Assembly: GCA_022402525.1 (NCBI GenBank)
Contig: JAKRSB010000089.1
Location: 62,001-126,000, forward strand
Direction: 5' to 3'
DNA: 64,000 nt
Source of the DNA: Thermosynechococcaceae cyanobacterium MS004
Lineage (GTDB): Bacteria; Cyanobacteriota; Cyanobacteriia; Thermosynechococcales; Thermosynechococcaceae
Part shown: piece after piece, positions 1 through 7,733 of the stretch
Position numbering within the stretch: position 1 is the first letter of the stretch
How the letters are laid out: every line of letters starts with the position of its first letter
Translations under genes and position numbers: made by a program
The notes under the pieces: model-generated
Told to the model about the DNA's origin: nothing
Database searches by the model: none
Seen by the model: only the letters and a program-made list of their open reading frames with translations

Positions 1-1
1 C

Positions 2-451
2 AAGTACCCAAATGTGGTGATTGAGCTACTGTCTAGCGCGACAGCAGCAGTAGATAAAGGCCCCAAGAAAGATCTGTATCAAAATGTGTGGCGGGTGCCA
101 AACTATTTCTGGTTTCACCCTCAGACGATGGAATTTGCAGGGTTTCATTTGGTCAAGGGTCAGTATGAGGCATTAACGCCTACGGAGAACGGCTGGCTCT
201 GGAGCGATCAGCTTAAGCTATATCTAGGCATTTATGAGAATCAATTGCGCTGGTTTAGTGCAGAGGGGCAGCTTGTGCCGTTACCGGAGGAAGCAGAACG
301 GCAGGCTAGAGAGCAAGAACGACGTGCTAAGGAACAGGCTATGCAGGCTAGAGCGCAAGAACAGCAGGCTAAGGAAGAGGTGCAGCAACGGGTAAAACAA
401 TTAGAGGCGCTGTTGAGAGCACAGGGTATAGACCCAAGCACCATCGCATAA
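2..451 (+). CDS. Uma2-family endonuclease-fold protein, 5' end outside window
   Basis: The reading frame is open to the left edge, so the gene is cut by the window; the first in-frame start visible (GTG at 14) is internal to a conserved strand. Uma2 (DUF820) proteins have a PD-(D/E)xK nuclease fold and are very numerous in cyanobacteria; their role is not established. What is seen is the end of that fold: a VIELLS strand followed by a GPKKDLY helix start (the E and K fit the family's catalytic pattern), then an FWFHP strand. The last 55 residues are a charged Glu/Arg/Gln coiled coil, usual for this family. No substrate can be inferred. It opens the accessory region and is followed by an inverted-repeat unit. 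Confidence 0.8.
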   Translation, partial: KYPNVVIELLSSATAAVDKGPKKDLYQNVWRVPNYFWFHPQTMEFAGFHLVKGQYEALTPTENGWLWSDQLKLYLGIYENQLRWFSAEGQLVPLPEEAERQAREQERRAKEQAMQARAQEQQAKEEVQQRVKQLEALLRAQGIDPSTIA

Positions 452-480
452 GGTTGATGGGGGATGATGCAAATACCTGA

Positions 481-942
481 ACCCACCCCGCCCTAAGGGC
501 ACCCCTCCAAGGAGGGGATTATGGAGACAAAGGCGTATTTCATTCCTTATGAGCCGCACTTAAAGGAACTGGCGCGGCAATTGCGCCATAATATGACCCA
601 GGGAGAGGTAATTTTATGGCAGCATTTGAAGCGGCGACAAATGTGTGGCTTAGATTTTGACCGTCAACGTCCGATTGATGCGTACATTGTTGATTTTTAC
701 TGCAAACGGCTGCGGCTTGCAGTTGAAGTGGATGGCAACAGTCATGACGGTGAAGTTGCCCAACAAAATGATTTTGTAAGGCAAACTCGCCTGGAGTCTT
801 TAGGAGTAAGGTTTTTACGGTTTAGCGAGACTCAAGTTTGCCATCAAACCCAGAGCGTGTTGAACACTATCAAAACCTGGATTCTCAATCACCCACCCTA
901 AAAATCCCCTCTTGGGAGGGGTGCCCGTAGGGCGGGGTGGGT
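481..942. repeat. Unit bounded by about 40-bp inverted repeats, enclosing the DUF559 gene
   Basis: The left arm (481-520) and right arm (902-942) are near-perfect inverted copies: each holds an outer ACCCACCCCGCCCT block, a GGGCACCCCTCC centre and an inner GAGGGGATT. Each arm also contains its own small hairpin. The single enclosed gene starts at the inner edge of the left arm and stops at the inner edge of the right arm, so arms and gene look like one unit. No target duplication could be recognised. Confidence 0.8.
521..901 (+). CDS. DUF559 (Vsr-like) endonuclease-domain protein
   Basis: A 126-residue protein made of one DUF559 domain, a relative of the very-short-patch-repair endonuclease fold. 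Seen: the N-terminal helix with the MTQGEVILWQHLK stretch (the family's T-x-x-E-x-x-LW), then the FDRQRPI strand, IVDFYC with the conserved Asp, VEVDGNSHD with catalytic-type Glu/Asp, and RFLRF. Family knowledge: DUF559 proteins are predicted nucleases, often stand alone, and their function is unproven. The ATG at 521 directly follows the inverted repeat arm and an AGGAGGGGATT stretch that could serve as ribosome site. Length is typical, and no damage is seen. The tight packing between inverted repeats suggests the gene and repeat have spread together. Confidence 0.85.
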   Translation: METKAYFIPYEPHLKELARQLRHNMTQGEVILWQHLKRRQMCGLDFDRQRPIDAYIVDFYCKRLRLAVEVDGNSHDGEVAQQNDFVRQTRLESLGVRFLRFSETQVCHQTQSVLNTIKTWILNHPP

Positions 943-1007
943 CACAATGTATGCTGTTCATCCATAAGCTTGGCTACTTAAAGATTATGAAACATACCCA
1001 TGCCTCA

Positions 1008-1147
1008 GAGCTTGTTTGAAAACTTTCTAACGCTTTGCACCTGCCCCCTAAATCCCCCATTCTGGGGGACTTTCCCACTCTTAAGTCCCCCAGAATGGGG
1101 GGTTGGGGGGCGAATGTAGAAGATGCGGAGACTTTTAAAACAGCCTC
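1008..1147. mobile_element. MITE copy 1 (140 bp, 3-bp target duplication TCA)
   Basis: This 140-bp segment recurs at 49882-50022 with about 95% identity and in the same orientation. It begins GAGCTTGTTTGAAAA and ends TTTTAAAACAGCCTC, imperfect terminal inverted repeats (about 15 of 20). TCA flanks both ends (1005-1007, 1148-1150). The interior is one long hairpin, CCCCCATTCTGGGGG paired with its inverted copy. There is no coding capacity. GAG ends and a 3-bp TNA target fit elements mobilised by IS5-family (IS1031-type) transposases; that assignment is inference. Confidence 0.85.
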
Positions 1148-1341
1148 TCAGATAGATTAGAAAATGGTGCCTCATATATGGCAAAGGTTTGAGGCATTAC
1201 TGAGGTGTGCAACAGAAACAGAATTTGCCTGTTTTGCTCATAAGTTCTAAACCAAGTTCGTTTTGAATACTCCATTGAGGTGATTCGAGAGCCTCAAAGC
1301 TTTGTTCCATAGCAAGCACCATTTGCTGAAGCTATCTGCCC

Positions 1342-2097
1342 ATGAAAATCCTATCCGTCCGATTCCCAACGTTCCTTCAGCGTTTTTTGCTGCTTGGGAT
1401 AGGATGCCTAGGGCTATTGGGAATGGCTCATGCTCCATCAGCACTGGCGCTGATTGCAGATTCTTCTGTCTATTCCTACCGCAGACCTAGCTTTGACGGC
1501 ATTGGCAAACAATATATGGGGCGCGAAATTGCAGAGGTGATGGGGCATCAAGGGGCGAGCTGGCTGGAAAGGAGCGATCGCACCACGGAAGAACAGCCCC
1601 AGAAAATGCTAGCAGCCCTACATTTAGCCCCCACGGATACGGTGGCCGAAATTGGAGCCGGGACGGGCTACATCAGCTTACAGGCGGCGGCGCTTGTGCC
1701 CCAGGGGCAGGTACTGGCGGTTGATATTCAGCCAGAAATGATTGAGTTGCTCAACAGCCGCATCAAGTCCTTAAGGATCTCCAATATGACTCCCATCCTG
1801 GGCACAGAGCAAAGCCCAAATTTATCGCCGGGGAGCATTGACCTAGCCCTAATGGTGGATGCCTACCACGAGTTTAATTTTCCCCGCGAAATGATGGCGG
1901 CGATCGCTCAGGCACTGAAGCCGATGGGTCGGGTGGCCTTAGTAGAGTATCGGGGAGAAGACCCCTTCGTCTTTATAAAACCCCACCATAAAATGACCCA
2001 GGCTCAAGTCCGGCAAGAAATGGAGGCTGTGGGCTTAACCTGGCAAGAAACCCAAGCCTTGCCGCAGCAACATTTAATGATATTTGCGAAAGGATAA
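1342..2097 (+). CDS. Exported class I SAM-dependent methyltransferase
   Basis: A 251-residue protein with an N-terminal export signal (positively charged start, hydrophobic stretch about residues 13-33, AxA-like site near 36) followed by a Rossmann-fold methyltransferase. Motif I is seen as VAEIGAGTGYIS (around residue 100), the acidic end of strand 2 as VLAVDIQ, and motif IV region as LALMVDAYHEF. Substrate is not evident. Periplasmic or lumenal methyltransferases of this kind are widespread in cyanobacteria and remain uncharacterised. The start at 1342 is chosen because it gives a complete signal peptide. The gene stands alone between the MITE and the pilin genes. Confidence 0.8.
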   Translation: MKILSVRFPTFLQRFLLLGIGCLGLLGMAHAPSALALIADSSVYSYRRPSFDGIGKQYMGREIAEVMGHQGASWLERSDRTTEEQPQKMLAALHLAPTDTVAEIGAGTGYISLQAAALVPQGQVLAVDIQPEMIELLNSRIKSLRISNMTPILGTEQSPNLSPGSIDLALMVDAYHEFNFPREMMAAIAQALKPMGRVALVEYRGEDPFVFIKPHHKMTQAQVRQEMEAVGLTWQETQALPQQHLMIFAKG

Positions 2098-2296
2098 GGA
2101 ACTCTGAACCCAGCAGCGGAGTCACTATATTCACGGTAGCAGCTCAGCCCAAAGATAGAGGGCTAGCATAATTTTTCTCCGTAGGAATACTGAACTTTAA
2201 AAACGGTGATATGAACTCTGAAAAGGCTGGGTAAGGTAGTTACAGGAGCGAACGATACACTCACACCTAAACCTTCAACCCAAGAGAGCAACTACA

Positions 2297-2800
2297 ATGA
2301 AATCCGAATTTAAAGCTAAGTACCTGCAACACCTCGTCAGCAAAAAGAAAGGCAACGAAGGGTTCACCCTCATCGAACTGCTCGTTGTGATCATCATCGT
2401 CGGCGTGTTGGCAGCTATTGCCCTTCCCAGCTTCCTCAACCAGATTGGTAAAGCCCGTGGTTCTGAAGCCAAGTCCAACCTCGGCACCATCAACCGCTCT
2501 CAGCAAGCTTACCGCCTAGAAAGAAACACCTTCTCCAACGCACTGACCGCCCTTGATGCCCGTGTAACCGGTAAGTTCTACTCCTACACTGTTGCTGGTG
2601 CTGCCAACACTGCAACTGCTGTGACGACCCCCGTTGCAGCCGCTGGTGGTGGTGATCTGAAGGTTTCCTCTGCCTATGTGCGCCAGAACGGTGACACCTT
2701 CTTGCAAATTATCTGTGAATCCACCGAAACCAGTGCTGCTGTTGCTGTTGCTCCTACCGACGAAACGGCTTGTGCTGCTAACTATGTACAGGTTAACTAG
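2297..2800 (+). CDS. pilA: Type IV pilin PilA (major-pilin-like)
   Basis: A 167-residue prepilin. A charged 22-residue leader ends in Gly and is followed by FTLIELL, the prepilin peptidase (PilD) site; the Glu at mature position 5 is present. A single hydrophobic helix follows (about residues 23-45), then the cyanobacterial pilin marker region KARGSEAK and NRSQQAYR, then a variable Ala/Thr/Gly-rich head with two Cys near the C-terminus (IICE and ACAANY) that probably make the disulfide loop. Mature subunits assemble into surface pili used for motility, DNA uptake or adhesion. It has its own strong terminator downstream, so it is probably a monocistronic, highly expressed gene. A second pilin gene follows. 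Confidence 0.93.
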   Translation: MKSEFKAKYLQHLVSKKKGNEGFTLIELLVVIIIVGVLAAIALPSFLNQIGKARGSEAKSNLGTINRSQQAYRLERNTFSNALTALDARVTGKFYSYTVAGAANTATAVTTPVAAAGGGDLKVSSAYVRQNGDTFLQIICESTETSAAVAVAPTDETACAANYVQVN

Positions 2801-2902
2801 GGTTTAGTTCGTTCTAATTCCTCTCTCATGGGCAGTTGTAGCTAAAGTCTAGCTGATTTCTGAGAGTAAAGTTAATCAAAGCTAAGATCACGAAATAATG
2901 CA

Positions 2903-2942
2903 AAACCACCAGACCAGAACTTCAGGGCTGGTGGTTTTTTTT
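2903..2942 (+). terminator. Rho-independent terminator of pilA
   Basis: A 10-bp perfect stem (AAACCACCAG with CTGGTGGTTT), a 15-base loop and a run of eight T. It ends the pilA message about 100 bp after the stop codon and rules out the longest possible start of the next pilin gene. Confidence 0.92.
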
Positions 2943-2981
2943 AAGCAAGAAAACACTTGGATGCATTTTGTTGGGTTACAC

Positions 2982-3497
2982 ATGATGCAAGTTAATGATG
3001 TAGGTAAAAGTGCTACTGCAAAAAAAGCACTAGCCTTTGCCGACGGGGGATTTACGCTCATTGAATTGATTGCTTCGGTGGTGATTGTGGGTATTTTGGC
3101 AACTATTGCTCTACCGAGCTACCTTAACCAAGCTGCAAAAGCACGAGGCTCAGAAGCTAAAGCTGCACTGGGTGCAATTAACCGCTCCCAACAGTCCTAT
3201 CGCTGGGAGAGAGGTGTCTTTGCTGACAATGTTGCAAAACTTGACTTAAGATTTAATGGAAAGTTTTATAGCTATTCCATTGTATCCAGCAATGCAACAG
3301 ACACAGTAGCAATAACAACAGCCCAAGAGGAAGGCTTAAGAGTTTCTTCTGGGGCTGTAACCATAGATAGTGGTGCATTTAAGCAAATCATTTGCGAATC
3401 TCAAACAACTGAAATACTCAATGCATCAGCGAGTCTACCCACAGGCGGCGGCGGCACGCCGCTAGACTGTCCTGGTGGCTACAGAGTCGTTGAATAA
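2982..3497 (+). CDS. Second type IV pilin (minor or variant PilA)
   Basis: A prepilin paralogous to the one at 2297. It has the same leader length (about 22-23 residues ending in Gly), then FTLIELI, a hydrophobic helix, KARGSEAK and NRSQQSYR, and a divergent head with two Cys near the end. The reading frame is open back to 2898, but that start lies inside the pilA terminator; ATG codons at 2982/2985 give a normal leader and are preferred. No strong ribosome site is seen, and base composition is more AT-rich than in the first pilin, so lower expression is likely. A tandem duplication with diversification of the head is the simplest origin. Minor-pilin or alternative-pilin function is inference. 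Confidence 0.88.
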   Translation: MMQVNDVGKSATAKKALAFADGGFTLIELIASVVIVGILATIALPSYLNQAAKARGSEAKAALGAINRSQQSYRWERGVFADNVAKLDLRFNGKFYSYSIVSSNATDTVAITTAQEEGLRVSSGAVTIDSGAFKQIICESQTTEILNASASLPTGGGGTPLDCPGGYRVVE

Positions 3498-3645
3498 ACT
3501 AAGTAATTACCTGCCTTCGCAAGATCTAGATCATCACATTAAACTGTCAAGCAAAGATTTATTTGTATAAACGATTTAAAGCCCGTTTCAACTCATACAG
3601 ATGTGGGCATAATATATTTAAGTTGAATTAACAGCATTTATAAAT

Positions 3646-5832
3646 ATGTATGAGTTGAATGAAGATTATAAAACCCTCTGGCTCAAGGGTGAATATTTAC
3701 AATTCATACAAAAACTAGAAGAGTCTAGTCAGGCAGACTCAACTCAACTTACTAATGTTTGGTACCACGGCTTAGCATATTTGCTTCAGGGCGAAGAAGA
3801 AACCGCTCAGCTTATTTGGCTAAGCGCCCTTGCGGAGCAAGAGGATCAAAACCCTGATGAAGCGCTGTCTAGTTTAACCCAAATCCTCAATACAGAAGCA
3901 CAGCGCCTAGCTGATCTTGAGAAATATCGTGAAGCTTGGGCAATCCGACATCATCTGCGTGAGCTTGTACCTCAAGACTTAAATAATCTCCTTAAGCTAA
4001 TCCATCTAGACCTTAGCCTAGAAGAATTTTCAGAATCTTCTCTGCAAGAATTTGGAATAATTGATCTACTAAAATCTGAACAAGAAATTGATGTAGATGT
4101 TGCACTAGTTTATACAACATTTGATCAGGTTATTCAGCATCCATCAGATGAGTCGCTTGCCTTTGCTGAAGCTTGCTTCCCGCATTTTAAGTCTCAAAAT
4201 GAATGGGTAGAGAAAATTATCCACACAGCAGAGGTCTATGCAAATGTGCGGCATCAGGTTCACTTTGCTATTGCACTGATCAAACTATGTCTGAAGTATG
4301 CACCAGAAAATATTACAGCTCTAGGCTATCTACCCAAGTTCTACACCGATTGTAATTCTTATGAGGAAGCTCTAGAAGCTGCTCATAATTTCTATAATTT
4401 TAGTAAAACCCCTGAACAACTTTTCTTTGCAAACTGTATTTTATTAAGAGCCTTATCACGACAAGGAGACTGGAATGAAATTCCCATTGTTGCCAGTCGT
4501 CTAAAAGAAATTATAAATAATCTTATAGAAACTCAGTCTACTCAGCTTTCGTCAAGTCTAATTCGATATCTCATCATTATCACAGGTTTATATCTCTATC
4601 TCAAAGATGATATCTCTGAAAACAGAAAATTTCAAAATCAAGTCAGTCAGCTATTTCAAAAAAATATTAATGCCAATGCCTCATCAATAGTAAAGTCTCC
4701 ATCATTCAGTCCAGATTTACCTAAAAAGCGTCTTAAGGTCGGGTATATAGCGAGTACCCTCAGAAATCACTCGGTGGGCTGGCTCAGCCGCTGGCTTTTT
4801 CAGCATCACGACCACGAAAAATTTGAAATTTATGCTTATTTAGTCTATCAGCGGCAAGATAATAGCTTTTTTGCCAATTGGTTTGCAAATCAAGTGGATC
4901 ACGTTAGATTCCTGCCCAGTGATGTCACAGAATCCGTCAAAATTATCCGAGAAGATGAACTTGATATCCTCATCGACCTAGATAGTATTACCTTAGACCA
5001 GACCTGTACCATCATGTCTTTTAAGCCAGCCCCCATCCAGGCAACATGGCTAGGCTATGATGCATCCGGTTTACCCACAATCGACTATTTTATAGCCGAC
5101 CCCTACGTGCTGCCAGACGATGCTCAAGCGCACTACCAAGAAAAAATCTGGCGTCTGCCCAGTACCTATATTGCAGTAACAGGTTTTGAGGTAGATGTCC
5201 CCACCATTCATCGCTCAGATTTAGATATTCCAGAAGATGCAGTTATTTACTGGAGCAGTCAAGCAGGCTTAAAGCGCAACCCCAATATTGTCCGCTTGCA
5301 GATGAAGATTTTACAGAGAGTACCCAACAGCTACTTTCTCTTAAAAGGCTTGGGCGACCCTAGTATCTTAAACACCTTCTTCTCAACCATTGCCGAAGAG
5401 GAGGGGGTATCTACTGAGCGCCTTCGCTTCTTGCCCATTGCAGACAACGAATATATTCATCGTGCAAACCTACAAATTGCAGACGTAGTATTAGATACCT
5501 ACCCCTATAATGGGGCAACCACCACCCTCGAAACCCTCTGGGCAGGTGTTCCGCTGGTAACTCGTGTTGGCCAGCAATTCTCCGCCCGCAACAGCTACGC
5601 CTTTATGATGAATGTCGGTGTAACAGAAGGAATTGCCTGGACAGATGAAGAGTACATTGAATGGGGTGTACGATTTGGCCAGGACGAAACATTGAGGCAG
5701 CAAGTCTCATGGAAACTCAAGAAATCTCGACACACCTCACCACTCTGGAAACCCAAGCAGTTCACCCTTGACATGGAAACTGCATATCGTCAAATGTACT
5801 CAAAATTCGTTGAATCACAGGTAAATCACTAA
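3646..5832 (+). CDS. TPR-containing OGT-like (GT41) glycosyltransferase
   Basis: A 728-residue protein in two parts. Residues 1-350 are helical and TPR-like. Residues about 365-720 are the O-GlcNAc-transferase type catalytic region (SPINDLY/OGT, GT41): KVGYIASTLRNHSVGW near its start (the family's G-x-x-x-x-x-x-x-H-x-V), then APIQATWLGYDASGL, the DYFIADPYVLP segment, and the nucleotide-sugar end DTYPYNGATTTLETLWAGVPLVT. GT41 enzymes add a sugar to Ser/Thr of proteins. Being directly after two pilin genes, pilin O-glycosylation is a reasonable inference, not shown. Codon use is AT-rich like the second pilin. The 3' end overlaps by 71 bp the convergent FkbM gene. Confidence 0.88.
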   Translation: MYELNEDYKTLWLKGEYLQFIQKLEESSQADSTQLTNVWYHGLAYLLQGEEETAQLIWLSALAEQEDQNPDEALSSLTQILNTEAQRLADLEKYREAWAIRHHLRELVPQDLNNLLKLIHLDLSLEEFSESSLQEFGIIDLLKSEQEIDVDVALVYTTFDQVIQHPSDESLAFAEACFPHFKSQNEWVEKIIHTAEVYANVRHQVHFAIALIKLCLKYAPENITALGYLPKFYTDCNSYEEALEAAHNFYNFSKTPEQLFFANCILLRALSRQGDWNEIPIVASRLKEIINNLIETQSTQLSSSLIRYLIIITGLYLYLKDDISENRKFQNQVSQLFQKNINANASSIVKSPSFSPDLPKKRLKVGYIASTLRNHSVGWLSRWLFQHHDHEKFEIYAYLVYQRQDNSFFANWFANQVDHVRFLPSDVTESVKIIREDELDILIDLDSITLDQTCTIMSFKPAPIQATWLGYDASGLPTIDYFIADPYVLPDDAQAHYQEKIWRLPSTYIAVTGFEVDVPTIHRSDLDIPEDAVIYWSSQAGLKRNPNIVRLQMKILQRVPNSYFLLKGLGDPSILNTFFSTIAEEEGVSTERLRFLPIADNEYIHRANLQIADVVLDTYPYNGATTTLETLWAGVPLVTRVGQQFSARNSYAFMMNVGVTEGIAWTDEEYIEWGVRFGQDETLRQQVSWKLKKSRHTSPLWKPKQFTLDMETAYRQMYSKFVESQVNH

Positions 5833-6760
5833 AATCTCGATCATATTCAACTCCAAGCCTTGAAAAGCTTTCTACAATGACTGTTGCAAATAAGCGCTTG
5901 TTTTCTGGTGTCTCTTGAAGCATCAGGTGTTCCAAAATTTCAACCGTGTAGTCTGTGAAATCTAAGATATCTGTAATACAAGCTAATTTAAGTAACTGCT
6001 GCGGAGATTGAAATTTCAATAACCCATCATTCCCAGACAACAAATCTCTCAAGTAAAAACCCTCCCCCCACAAAATCTGCCCCGGATGTGCAGCAGAAGT
6101 AATTGGAGCGCTAACTCTACGGAGATAAGAACGGCATAGGTCAAATAGACTAAAATTTTGCTTTCTTAAAAATGTGTCAATATCGGCAAATAAAGGCTGT
6201 CCTTTATATAGCTCTGCAAACTCAACCTCAATTTGAATTCCCAGCACACTTCTGCTTAAAAGATGTATAGCACCATGTAATACATCAAGATCAGCACCTT
6301 GCACATCAATCTGCAAAAAGTCTATCTCTTCAATAGATTCTGATTCACAGAACTGATCTAACGTCGTTGTTTCAATCTCAACTTCAAAGTCTAAACCAGC
6401 CATCTCCTTTAATCCATCAAACCGAGCCATAAATTGCTCATTTGGTGGATATAAAGAGCTACACATTGGCTCATTTGTAACATAAAGCGTTTGCTCCCCA
6501 CAGGAACGCCCTAAAGCCAGCGGAATATGTATTTCATTCCAGGTCACATCACTGCGCGCAGCAATTTCAGCATTGGCAACTTCACAGGCCTCTGTATCCG
6601 CATCAAACCCATAAATGGTTAAATTCTGACCAAAATAATGCCAGCCCTGCTGCCCATAATCATCCTGTTCACTCAACTTGCGAGATCCAACAATCCCTAC
6701 CGTCATCTGTAACGAATCTAGCAGCCCATGTTCCTTAAGACTCTTTATAAAAATTGCCAT
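5762..6760 (-). CDS. FkbM-family methyltransferase
   Basis: A 332-residue SAM-dependent methyltransferase of the FkbM type, which methylates sugar hydroxyls in glycans and natural products. Seen: IYGFDADTEACEVAN (the SAM-ribose acidic strand), TTLDQFC and the family signature DFLQIDVQGADLDVLHGA (normally LKIDVEG; here Gln replaces the usual Glu-adjacent residue), then a GIQIEVEF strand. The start is placed at ATG 6760, preceded by TTAAGAAATATA; an upstream TTG would add 16 residues but has no ribosome site. The gene converges on and overlaps the GT41 gene. Glycan modification together with the neighbouring glycosyltransferase is likely. Confidence 0.8.
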   Translation of the reverse strand: MAIFIKSLKEHGLLDSLQMTVGIVGSRKLSEQDDYGQQGWHYFGQNLTIYGFDADTEACEVANAEIAARSDVTWNEIHIPLALGRSCGEQTLYVTNEPMCSSLYPPNEQFMARFDGLKEMAGLDFEVEIETTTLDQFCESESIEEIDFLQIDVQGADLDVLHGAIHLLSRSVLGIQIEVEFAELYKGQPLFADIDTFLRKQNFSLFDLCRSYLRRVSAPITSAAHPGQILWGEGFYLRDLLSGNDGLLKFQSPQQLLKLACITDILDFTDYTVEILEHLMLQETPENKRLFATVIVESFSRLGVEYDRDFSDLPVIQRILSTFDDMQFPCQG

Positions 6761-6832
6761 TATATTTCTTAAGTAAAAACTAAAATCAGACCTTATCGTT
6801 TCAGGCAAGTTTTTGAGTGCATCGCATTCTGA

Positions 6833-7699
6833 TCACAAACTTGTCTGAGCATGTTCTCTCAACCAGTTCAGCAAATCTGACTCATCCCCAAAATCTAATA
6901 AAGCTTCCCCTAGCGCCTCAAGCTGAACTAAAGACAACAACTCAATTTGTGTCTCAACCGTAGACTCCAAAACCCCCAACCGTCGGCGCAAAAACCGAAG
7001 CATAATTTCTAGAGCCTCCTGTCGTCGTCCCTCTTCTCGTCCTTCCTCCAGCGCTTCTTGATAAACACGGGTTTGTTTCAGTTCACTTAAGCCAAACATC
7101 TGCTCAATTTCCTCTCGACTTAACAGCGGAAACTTATAGACCATCACCGTCTCAATTAATTCTATGATCCTTTCTCGGTCTGCATCTTCCCGTACCTGAC
7201 CGCGCACCTTCTCTACCAGTGCTAATGCCTTTACCCCAGCCGTCTCTGGCTTTGCATCAATCAATTGCAATAGCCCTAAACCCAAAGACTCGGTAGATTC
7301 GTTTTGTAAATCCTCTAGATAAACCCGCTGTACTTGGGTACTTTCAAGTAACGTGCGAAAAAGCTGAGTCTGCTCTGGCTCCACGGAGCGCTTCGAGAAC
7401 AACACAACCGCCTTCCAGTCAGCCGTATCTGGATACTGCTGAAAGTAGAGAAAGATTTCAGCAAAAAAACGATGGTAAAACAGCGGATCTTTCTGATACT
7501 GCACCTCCACAAACCAGACTCGTCGGTCAGGTGCATTAGACTGAGGCAAAAAGACGCCATCAATACGAAAAGCAAGCTGCTTCACCTCAACTGAACGAAA
7601 CACATAGCCCTGAGCGTATTCAGCAGGCTCACCCAGTAGCTCAAAAAAGACCTCCGGTGCAGTCTGAAAAATGCGATAGAAAATGGAGTCTGTTTTCAA
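6833..7699 (-). CDS. Rpn-family nuclease (DUF2887 + DUF4351)
   Basis: A 288-residue protein starting at a TTG (7699) with a good AAGGGAG ribosome site, the usual start KTDSIFYRIFQ of DUF2887 proteins. The PD-(D/E)xK core is seen as RIDGVFLP (Asp), WFVEVQYQ (E-x-Q) with a following KDPLFYHRFFAE, and a WKAVVLF strand. A helical, Glu/Arg-rich linker (EEGREEGRRQEAL) leads to a C-terminal DUF4351-like module ending LLNWLREH. Rpn proteins stimulate RecA-independent recombination in E. coli and cut DNA in vitro; the cyanobacterial versions are abundant and unassigned. It shares its C-terminal module with the gene at 9554 but not its N-terminus. Confidence 0.88.
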   Translation of the reverse strand: MKTDSIFYRIFQTAPEVFFELLGEPAEYAQGYVFRSVEVKQLAFRIDGVFLPQSNAPDRRVWFVEVQYQKDPLFYHRFFAEIFLYFQQYPDTADWKAVVLFSKRSVEPEQTQLFRTLLESTQVQRVYLEDLQNESTESLGLGLLQLIDAKPETAGVKALALVEKVRGQVREDADRERIIELIETVMVYKFPLLSREEIEQMFGLSELKQTRVYQEALEEGREEGRRQEALEIMLRFLRRRLGVLESTVETQIELLSLVQLEALGEALLDFGDESDLLNWLREHAQTSL

Positions 7700-7733
7700 C
7701 GGGTTTGCTCCCTTGGTTAAGGGCCGTAACTGT

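Noticed and set aside
2898-2981. N-terminal extension of the second pilin
   Set aside because: It would translate the terminator of pilA and give a 50-residue leader.
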